A stretch of 64,000 nucleotides of DNA from Pseudomonas mendocina (GTDB lineage Bacteria > Pseudomonadota > Gammaproteobacteria > Pseudomonadales > Pseudomonadaceae). Under the pieces are notes generated by a model, which had not been told where the DNA came from, ran no database searches, and worked only from the letters and a program-made list of their open reading frames with translations. The DNA lies in the NCBI RefSeq assembly GCF_900636545.1, contig NZ_LR134290.1, positions 744,001 through 808,000 of the forward strand, written 5' to 3'. Below, piece after piece: positions 57,702 through 64,000 of this stretch. A program made the position numbers and the translations under genes. Numbering within the stretch: position 1 is the first letter of the stretch; each line of letters opens with the position of its first letter.

Positions 57702-59096
57702 ATGAACGACATCAGCATTCCCGAGCAATACGACCTGCAGACAGCTGCCCTGAAAGTGCCTCCGCACTCCATCGAGGCGGAGCAGGCAGTACTGGGTGGT
57801 CTGATGCTCGACAACAATGCCTGGGAGCGTGTTCTCGATGGCGTTTCCGATGTTGACTTCTATCGCCATGACCATCGCCTGATCTTCCGCGCGATCTTCA
57901 AGCTGGCCGAGCGTAACGAGCCCTTTGACGTGGTGACTCTTTCGGAACAGCTGGACAAGGAAGGGCAGTTGTCACAGGTCGGTGGCCTGGCCTACCTCGC
58001 CGAGCTGGCCAAGAACACGCCGTCGGTGGCCAACATCAAGGCCTACGCGCAGATCATTCGTGAGCGCGCCACCCTGCGCAAACTGATCAGCATCAGCAAT
58101 GAGATCGCCGATAGCGCCTATGCGCCGGAAGGCCGTACCGGCGAGGAAATTCTCGACGAGGCGGAGCGGCTGATTTTCCAGATCGCCGAAGACCGGCCGA
58201 AAACCGGTGGGCCGGTGGGCATCAACGACATTCTGGTCAAGGCCATCGACCGTATCGATACGCTGTTCAACAACGGCGATGCGATTACCGGTCTGTCCAC
58301 CGGCTTCGACGATCTGGATAACCTGACCAGCGGCTTGCAGCCGGCCGACATGATCATCGTCGCCGGTCGTCCATCGATGGGTAAGACCACCTTCGCCATG
58401 AACCTGGTGGAGAACGCGCTGATGCGCAGCGACAAGGCGATCCTCGTCTACTCGCTGGAGATGCCTTCGGAATCCATCGTCATTCGTATGCTCGCCTCCT
58501 TGGGGCGCATCGACCAGACCAAGGTGCGTGCCGGTCAGCTCGACGACGATGATTGGCCGCGCCTGACCAGTGCGGTGAACCTGCTCAATGATCGCAAGCT
58601 GTTCATCGACGATACCGCTGGCATCTCGCCGAGCGAGATGCGTGCGCGTACGCGGCGCCTGGCTCGCGAGCACGGCGAGATCGGCCTGATCATGGTCGAC
58701 TACCTGCAGCTGATGCAGATTCCCGGTTCCAGCGGCGACAGCCGGGTCAACGAGATTTCCGAGATCTCGCGCTCGCTCAAGGGCCTGGCCAAGGAGTTCA
58801 ACTGCCCGGTCATCGCCCTGTCGCAGCTCAACCGTGGCCTGGAGCAGCGCCCCAACAAGCGCCCGATCAACTCCGACTTGCGTGAATCCGGTGCGATCGA
58901 GCAGGACGCCGACATCATCCTGTTCGTATACCGCGACGAGGTGTACCACCCGGAGACCGAGTACAAGGGCGTGGCCGAGATCATCATCGGCAAGCAGCGT
59001 AACGGCCCGCTCGGCACCGCGCGCCTCGCCTTCCTCGGCAAGTATTCACGCTTCGAGAACCTGGCACCGGGCAGCTACCAGTTCGAAGACGAATAG
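57702..59096 (+). CDS. dnaB: Replicative DNA helicase DnaB
   Basis: Hexameric 5'-3' helicase of the replication fork. 464 residues from the ATG at 57702. N-terminal domain (about 20-125, PPHSIEAEQAVLGGLML), linker helix, and a RecA-like ATPase with Walker A VAGRPSMGKTTFAMN, EMPSESIVIRMLASLGRIDQ, Walker B GLIMVDYLQLM and the Arg-finger region RDEVYHPETEY. No intein is inserted in the P-loop, a frequent site for them. It stands alone, ending before a terminator at 59155. Confidence 0.98.
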   Translation: MNDISIPEQYDLQTAALKVPPHSIEAEQAVLGGLMLDNNAWERVLDGVSDVDFYRHDHRLIFRAIFKLAERNEPFDVVTLSEQLDKEGQLSQVGGLAYLAELAKNTPSVANIKAYAQIIRERATLRKLISISNEIADSAYAPEGRTGEEILDEAERLIFQIAEDRPKTGGPVGINDILVKAIDRIDTLFNNGDAITGLSTGFDDLDNLTSGLQPADMIIVAGRPSMGKTTFAMNLVENALMRSDKAILVYSLEMPSESIVIRMLASLGRIDQTKVRAGQLDDDDWPRLTSAVNLLNDRKLFIDDTAGISPSEMRARTRRLAREHGEIGLIMVDYLQLMQIPGSSGDSRVNEISEISRSLKGLAKEFNCPVIALSQLNRGLEQRPNKRPINSDLRESGAIEQDADIILFVYRDEVYHPETEYKGVAEIIIGKQRNGPLGTARLAFLGKYSRFENLAPGSYQFEDE

Positions 59097-59154
59097 GTCG
59101 TTTCCACGCGCGGTGTTTTCCAGCACAGCGCTGCCGCGGCACAGATCAATGAAA

Positions 59155-59191
59155 ACGGGCGCCCAGCGGTTAAGATGGGGGCCCGTTTTTT
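59155..59191 (+). terminator. Intrinsic terminator after dnaB
   Basis: ACGGGC-G-CCCA, 10-base loop, TGGG-G-GCCCGT, then TTTTT. A G-G mismatch sits opposite in the middle of the stem. It ends only 16 bases before the alr ATG, so alr transcription must start within or after it, or read through. Confidence 0.85.
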
Positions 59192-59207
59192 CTTCAGGCT
59201 TTCTGTC

Positions 59208-60284
59208 ATGCGTCCGCTTGCCGCCATCGTCGACCTCTCCGCCATTGCCCACAACTACGCCGTCGCCAAGCGCTGCGCGCCGGGGCGGCAGGCCTTTGCT
59301 GTGGTCAAGGCCAATGCCTATGGCCACGGTGTACGTGAGGTGGTAACGGCGCTGCACGACCTTGCCGACGGCTTCGCGGTGGCCTGTCTGGAAGAGGCGG
59401 CAGAAGTGCGCGCCATGCATGGCGAGGCGCGTGTCCTGCTGCTCGAAGGCTGTTTCGAGGCCAGCGAATATGCCATCGCTGCGCAGTTGGGGCTGGATCT
59501 GGTGATACAGGGCGCGGCGCAAGCCGAGGCGCTGCTTGCCAGTGATCTGGTGCGACCACTGAATGTCTGGCTGAAGCTGGACTCCGGGATGCATCGACTG
59601 GGCTTCGATGCCGCCAGCCTGCGCCATTGGTATGCACGGCTTGAGAATGCCGAACAGGTCAACGAGCTCAATCTGCTGAGCCATTTCGCCTGTGCCGACG
59701 AGCGGGGACATCCGCTCACCGAGCAGCAGGTTGAGCGTTTTCTCGATCTGCTGGACCTGGATTTCAGTCATCGCTCCCTGGCCAACTCGGCAGCCGTGCT
59801 GACCATTCCCGCTGCACACATGGATTGGCTGCGCCCCGGCATCATGCTCTATGGCGCCACGCCGTTTGCCGAACTGAGCGCTCGCGAGCTTGGACTTAGG
59901 CCTGCCATGACCCTGGCTGCTCGGGTTATCGCCGTGCGTGAAGTGGCCATCGGTGAGAGCGTCGGTTATGGCGCGAGCTGGGTAGCACAGCGGCCCTCGC
60001 GTATTGCCACGGTCAGCTGTGGCTATGCCGATGGTTATCCGCGCCATGCGCCGAGTGGCACTCCGGTGCTCGTCGAGGGGCAGCGTGCCGCGCTGGCGGG
60101 GCGGGTGTCGATGGACATGCTGGCGGTGGATATCACCGACCTGCCCGAGGCCGACGTCGATTCGCCTGTTGAGTTATGGGGTGCCAATCTGCCGCTGGAT
60201 GAGGTGGCGGCAGCGTGCAGCACCATCGGCTACGAGCTGCTGAGCAAAGTCACCGCGCGGGTGCCGCGTCGCTATATCGGCTAG
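59208..60284 (+). CDS. alr: Alanine racemase
   Basis: PLP enzyme that interconverts L- and D-alanine for peptidoglycan. 358 residues from the ATG at 59208. The PLP lysine is Lys34 in FAVVKANAYGHG. Conserved features are LNLLSHFACADE, LRPGIMLYGATPF, and the catalytic Tyr region VGYGASWVA with VSCGYADGYPR. In P. aeruginosa this position is held by the biosynthetic alr rather than the catabolic dadX. Its stop codon is shared with the converging gene through a CTAG palindrome. Confidence 0.96.
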   Translation: MRPLAAIVDLSAIAHNYAVAKRCAPGRQAFAVVKANAYGHGVREVVTALHDLADGFAVACLEEAAEVRAMHGEARVLLLEGCFEASEYAIAAQLGLDLVIQGAAQAEALLASDLVRPLNVWLKLDSGMHRLGFDAASLRHWYARLENAEQVNELNLLSHFACADERGHPLTEQQVERFLDLLDLDFSHRSLANSAAVLTIPAAHMDWLRPGIMLYGATPFAELSARELGLRPAMTLAARVIAVREVAIGESVGYGASWVAQRPSRIATVSCGYADGYPRHAPSGTPVLVEGQRAALAGRVSMDMLAVDITDLPEADVDSPVELWGANLPLDEVAAACSTIGYELLSKVTARVPRRYIG

Positions 60285-62188
60285 GCCAGGCCGCTGGGTA
60301 CTTTGAGTACGTCCAACTGCAGGCAGGCCTGCTCGCTCAGCTCACCATCATCACCGTGCACGCGCGCGCCGGAACGCCCCAGCTCCTTGACGCGATAGAG
60401 TGCGTGGTCGGCGATCTTGTACAGCCCGGTAAAGTTCTGCGCATGGCGTGGATAGAGTGCCACGCCGATGCTGATGGTCACGCGCAGGCGCTCGGCCCCG
60501 TAATGCACGGGCTCGGACAGCTCTGCCAGCAGGCGCTCGGCGATTTCGCGGGCCTGGCTTTCAGCATCGCTGCCACAGATCAGCACCGCGAACTCGTCAC
60601 CGCCGAGACGCGCCACTGCATCGCCTAGGCGCACGTGTTCGCGCAGGCGCTTGGCGATCACCTGCAGCATCAGGTCACCGGCCGCGTGGCCGAAGCGATC
60701 ATTGATCGGCTTGAAGTGATCCAGGTCGATCAGCAGCAGGGCCACGCTTTCCTTGTGCCGTTCGGCATGGCCCAGGGCCGACTCGCAGCGCTCCACCAGG
60801 TAGCGACGGTTGGGCAGCTCGGTCAGTGGGTCGTGGAAGGCCGCATGCTGCAGTTCGCGCTCGCGTTCGCGCAGTTGTTCGTTGGTCGCGGCGAGTTCGG
60901 CGGTGCGTGCGGTCACCGCCGCCTGCAACTCGTCGGCGCTGGCCTGCAGCTGGGCCAGGCGTGCGGTCTTCTCGCGATCCGCTTGCTGCAGCGCCACGGC
61001 GCGCTCCTGCTTGAGGATCTGGATGCGATAAGCCAGGGCGAAAGAGAACAGGATGGATTCCGCAGCCACCGCCAGTGGGAACACATAGGCATTCCATTCG
61101 GCCGGTTGCAGTACGCCGGTGGTGCGTAGCAGCAGGATGCCCACGCTGCCAAGTACCAGGCCATAGCCGTAGAGATAAAGCTGCGCCGGGAAGAAACCCT
61201 GGCGCCAGCGCACCACGGCGCTGCCGAGAGCTGCAGGGATGCTGGTCAGCGACAGCAGGGCAATGGCCCAGGCTGCCAGGTAACGCTGGCCGGAGAGGTT
61301 GAGCACGATGGCGACGATGTAGATGACGCAGGCCATGCTCAGCAGGTGATGGGCCCAGCGCACGTACAGCTTAGTCTGCAGCAGGGTTTGGGTGAAGCGG
61401 CAGGCAAACAGCCCCCATAGCGAGGGCAGGGTGATGCGATCGAGCCAAGATGGTACCGGGCTGTTGGGCCAAAGATACTGGGCACCATGGCCGGTCATGC
61501 TGATGATGAACACCAGCGCAAACGCGGTGGTCAGCACGTACCAGAAGTAGGCCTTGTCGCGCAGCGAGATGAGGATGAACAGGTTGTACAGCAGCAATGC
61601 GAAGACCACGCCGTAGATGGCGCCGAGCGCAAGGTTCTCGCGGGCTGCCAGTTGCGTGAGTTCGTCAAGCTGCCAGATGCGCAGCGGGAACGAGTTGCCG
61701 GCGGGATCGAAGGCACGCAGGTAGAAGGTCGTCGGCTGTTCACCGAGTATCGGCAGATCGAACACCATGCGTCGGTAAGGATGGTCGCGACTCTCGCTGA
61801 ACGGTACGCGCTCGCCGGACTGGCGTAGCTGCCAGCCGCCCTGGCCATTGGGTTGGTAGAGCTGCAGGTCCAGCTGAGTCACCGAGCCGACTTCCAGCAC
61901 CCAGCGAGCCGGTGCGCGCATGTCGCGCTGCAGGGTCAATTTTATCCACCACGGGTTCAGGCTCTGGCCAACGCTGGCGCGGCCATTGGCTGGGTGAAAG
62001 CGAGACTGCTGTTCAGGCGTTGCGAGGTCGTCGATGGTCAGGCTGCCGTCAGTGTCTTCCAGTAACTCGATATAGGCGTTGAGCGGCATGCCGCTGCTGG
62101 CGTCGGTGAGCGTCACGGATGCCATGGCCAGGCCCGTGGTCGACAGTCCGAGCAGAAGAGCGAGCAGGAAGGCGAAACGCTGCAGCAT
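60281..62188 (-). CDS. nicD: 7TMR-DISMED2/7TM GGDEF diguanylate cyclase (NicD-like)
   Basis: Membrane diguanylate cyclase, 635 residues. A signal peptide (FLLALLLGLSTTGLAMA) is followed by a periplasmic 7TMR-DISMED2 sensing domain (about 25-180, with NPWWIKLTLQRDM and YRRMVFDLP), seven membrane helices (about 185-385), a coiled-coil (385-450) and a GGDEF domain. The active motif GGDEF at 529-533 is intact and an inhibitory I-site RLGD sits at 520-523, five residues before it. In P. aeruginosa the ortholog position is NicD, which responds to nutrient-induced dispersal with BdlA; that role is inferred from synteny. Confidence 0.85.
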   Translation of the reverse strand: MLQRFAFLLALLLGLSTTGLAMASVTLTDASSGMPLNAYIELLEDTDGSLTIDDLATPEQQSRFHPANGRASVGQSLNPWWIKLTLQRDMRAPARWVLEVGSVTQLDLQLYQPNGQGGWQLRQSGERVPFSESRDHPYRRMVFDLPILGEQPTTFYLRAFDPAGNSFPLRIWQLDELTQLAARENLALGAIYGVVFALLLYNLFILISLRDKAYFWYVLTTAFALVFIISMTGHGAQYLWPNSPVPSWLDRITLPSLWGLFACRFTQTLLQTKLYVRWAHHLLSMACVIYIVAIVLNLSGQRYLAAWAIALLSLTSIPAALGSAVVRWRQGFFPAQLYLYGYGLVLGSVGILLLRTTGVLQPAEWNAYVFPLAVAAESILFSFALAYRIQILKQERAVALQQADREKTARLAQLQASADELQAAVTARTAELAATNEQLRERERELQHAAFHDPLTELPNRRYLVERCESALGHAERHKESVALLLIDLDHFKPINDRFGHAAGDLMLQVIAKRLREHVRLGDAVARLGGDEFAVLICGSDAESQAREIAERLLAELSEPVHYGAERLRVTISIGVALYPRHAQNFTGLYKIADHALYRVKELGRSGARVHGDDGELSEQACLQLDVLKVPSGLA

Positions 62189-62428
62189 AGGTGTCCTGGA
62201 GTCGACTGGCCGAGTATTTGAGTATATGCACAGGATTGTTATCGGACGAAAACAAATATGGCGTATGGCTACCGCCGAAAAATGTCTGATTTTTCTATCC
62301 TTTCGTACGCGCTGATGGGCGGACGAAGTGCTGGGCGAGAAGCGTCGACCCCGTTCGTGAGCTTGGTAGCATCGGCTTCCCCGAGGGCATTAAACCCAGT
62401 GGAATAGTCTGGTTTGGTTAAATTTTGT

Positions 62429-62455
62429 GCTATCATCCGCGCCCCTCGTGATAGC
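62429..62455 (+). promoter_or_regulatory. Candidate ygiQ promoter overlapping an inverted repeat
   Basis: TGCTATCAT (62428-62436) is an extended -10 (TGn plus TATCAT); no good -35 is seen. GCTATCA (62429-62435) and TGATAGC (62449-62455) form a perfect 7-bp inverted repeat over the -10 and the predicted start, which could act as an operator or a leader hairpin. Confidence 0.4.
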
Positions 62456-62471
62456 CCATTGATCAAAAAAT

Positions 62472-64000
62472 ATGCAAGCCGCCAAGCCGCTGTTCGACTA
62501 TCCCAAGTACTGGGCCGAGTGTTTCGGGCCTGCGCCCTTCCTGCCCATGAGCCGGGAAGAGATGGATCTGCTCGGCTGGGACAGCTGCGACATCATCATC
62601 GTCACGGGCGATGCCTACGTCGATCATCCTTCGTTCGGCATGGCCATCATCGGCCGCCTGCTCGAGGCCCAGGGCTTCCGAGTGGGCATCATCGCCCAGC
62701 CGGACTGGCGCTCTAAGGACGACTTCATGAAGCTCGGCGAGCCGAATCTGTTCTTCGGCGTGGCGGCGGGCAACATGGACTCGATGATCAACCGCTACAC
62801 CGCGGACAAGAAGATCCGCTCCGACGACGCCTACACGCCGGGCGGCCTGGCGGGCAAGCGTCCGGATCGCGCCAGCCTGGTCTACAGCCAGCGCTGCAAG
62901 GAGGCTTACAGCCATGTGCCGGTGGTGCTTGGCGGCATCGAGGCCTCGCTGCGCCGCATCGCACATTACGACTACTGGCAGGACAAGGTACGTCGCTCGA
63001 TCCTGATGGACGCCACCGCCGATATCCTGCTCTATGGCAACGCTGAGCGTGCGGTGGTGGAGATCGCCCAGCGCCTGTCGCGGGGTGAGCAGATCGAGGC
63101 CATCACCGATGTGCGCGGCACGGCCTTCATTCGCCGCGATACGCCGACTGGCTGGTTCGAGGTGGACTCCACCCGTATCGACCGCCCTGGTCGCGTCGAC
63201 AAGATCATCAACCCTTACGTCAATACGCAGGACACCGAAGCCTGTGCCATCGAACAGGCCAAGGGCGAGGTCGAAGACCCGAACGAAGCCAAGGTGGTGC
63301 AGATTCTCGAAAGCCCGCGCATGACCCGCGACAAGACGGTGATCCGCCTGCCGTCTTTCGAGAAGGTGCGCAACGACCCGGTGCTCTACGCCCACGCCAA
63401 CCGCGTGCTGCACCTGGAAACCAACCCGGGCAACGCCCGCGCGCTGGTGCAGAAGCATGGCGAAGTGGACGTGTGGTTCAACCCGCCCCCCATCCCCATG
63501 ACCACCGAGGAAATGGACTACGTGTTCGGCATGCCCTACGCACGCGTGCCGCACCCGGCCTATGGCAAGGAGAAGATTCCGGCCTACGAGATGATCCGTT
63601 TCTCGGTGAACATCATGCGCGGCTGCTTCGGCGGCTGCACCTTCTGCTCGATCACCGAACACGAGGGGCGGATCATCCAGAACCGCTCTCACGAGTCGAT
63701 CATCCGTGAGATCGAGGAGATGCGCGACAAGGTGCCGGGCTTCACTGGCGTGGTCTCCGACCTTGGCGGGCCGACCGCCAACATGTACCGCATCGCCTGC
63801 AAGGACCCGGAGATCGAGCGTCACTGCCGCAAGCCGTCCTGCGTATTCCCGGGCATCTGCGAGAACCTCAACACCGACCACTCGTCGTTGATCGAGCTGT
63901 ACCGCAAGGCGCGTGCACTGCCGGGGGTGAAGAAGATTCTGATCGCTTCTGGCCTGCGCTACGACCTGGCCGTCGAGTCACCGGAGTACGTCAAGGAGCT
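62472..64000 (+). CDS. ygiQ: YgiQ-family radical SAM protein, 3' end cut by window edge
   Basis: Radical SAM protein of the YgiQ (UPF0313) family; the reaction is not established. 509 codons are visible from the ATG at 62472 and the frame is still open at base 64000; complete members have over 700 residues. The N-terminal region ([33 protein letters not shown]) is B12-binding-like. The radical SAM cluster motif is [12 protein letters not shown] (CX3CX2C), preceded by FSVNIM. It is divergent from the NicD-like gene across 283 bp. Confidence 0.93.
   Translation, partial: MQAAKPLFDYPKYWAECFGPAPFLPMSREEMDLLGWDSCDIIIVTGDAYVDHPSFGMAIIGRLLEAQGFRVGIIAQPDWRSKDDFMKLGEPNLFFGVAAGNMDSMINRYTADKKIRSDDAYTPGGLAGKRPDRASLVYSQRCKEAYSHVPVVLGGIEASLRRIAHYDYWQDKVRRSILMDATADILLYGNAERAVVEIAQRLSRGEQIEAITDVRGTAFIRRDTPTGWFEVDSTRIDRPGRVDKIINPYVNTQDTEACAIEQAKGEVEDPNEAKVVQILESPRMTRDKTVIRLPSFEKVRNDPVLYAHANRVLHLETNPGNARALVQKHGEVDVWFNPPPIPMTTEEMDYVFGMPYARVPHPAYGKEKIPAYEMIRFSVNIMRGCFGGCTFCSITEHEGRIIQNRSHESIIREIEEMRDKVPGFTGVVSDLGGPTANMYRIACKDPEIERHCRKPSCVFPGICENLNTDHSSLIELYRKARALPGVKKILIASGLRYDLAVESPEYVKE

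Noticed and set aside
62463..63881. 472-residue open frame on the minus strand
   Set aside because: It is antisense to ygiQ, which has the radical SAM motif on the plus strand.

Overview
The window is ordinary chromosomal backbone of a gammaproteobacterium, almost certainly a Pseudomonas. The evidence is gene order and protein character: acyl-CoA dehydrogenase; parC/parE with two envelope genes between them; cpdA-yqiB-nudF; thiC; tolC; waaA; an EmrE-type transporter; serB; fimX; psd; rhdA; motAB; rsgA; orn; queG; nnr-tsaE-amiB-mutL-miaA-hfq-hflX-hflK-hflC; hisZ-purA; two tRNA-Leu genes; rnr-rlmB; rpsF-rpsR-rplI; dnaB; alr; a GGDEF protein; ygiQ. This is the layout known from P. aeruginosa (roughly PA4928 to PA4995, here in inverted order). 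High GC, very dense packing and frequent GTG/TTG starts fit. Species cannot be fixed from the sequence; a P. mendocina/P. oleovorans-type (Ectopseudomonas) strain is my guess.

Layout. 1-12.7 kb, mostly minus strand: a truncated acyl-CoA dehydrogenase, a PqiC-like lipoprotein, topoisomerase IV (parE and parC bracketing a phytase-like and a retropepsin-like envelope gene in one overlapping operon), a YqiA esterase, CpdA (cAMP phosphodiesterase), DUF1249, ADP-ribose pyrophosphatase, and ThiC under a TPP riboswitch. 12.9-23.2 kb: TolC-type channel, WaaA (Kdo transferase), a LysR/EmrE divergent pair, an FAD oxidoreductase/aldo-keto reductase pair, a degenerate-Nudix protein, an Smp/YtjB-like membrane protein and SerB. 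23.3-33.7 kb, surface motility and signalling: FimX with a PilZ-like partner gene, Psd, RhdA, an HDOD protein, MotA/MotB and RsgA. 33.8-49.4 kb: a membrane-anchored methyltransferase, Orn, QueG, the nnr-to-hflC superoperon (metabolite repair, tRNA modification, cell wall, mismatch repair, RNA chaperone, membrane protease regulators), then DUF2065-hisZ-purA. 49.6-64 kb: a chemoreceptor, tandem tRNA-Leu(CAG), RNase R/RlmB, the S6/S18/L9 ribosomal protein operon with a structured autoregulatory-type leader, DnaB, alanine racemase, a NicD-like diguanylate cyclase and the first part of the radical-SAM protein YgiQ.

Regulatory sequence that can be read directly includes a TPP riboswitch, a well-formed sigma70 promoter before the tRNAs and another before rpsF, a sigma28-like promoter before motA and a weaker one before the chemoreceptor, and about nine intrinsic terminators. 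Start codons for serB, cpdA and hflX are TTG, each decided by a good Shine-Dalgarno sequence.

I found no prophage, insertion sequence, CRISPR array, defence island or biosynthetic cluster. The second-look items are small and local: a possible degenerate nucleotide-cyclase domain in the Smp-like protein, a PilZ-like partner of FimX lacking the usual arginine motif, degenerate Nudix boxes, two tRNA-Leu copies differing only in the variable arm, overlapping convergent stop codons, and dispersed inverted repeats. Every function is inferred from motifs and synteny recalled from knowledge; no search was run.
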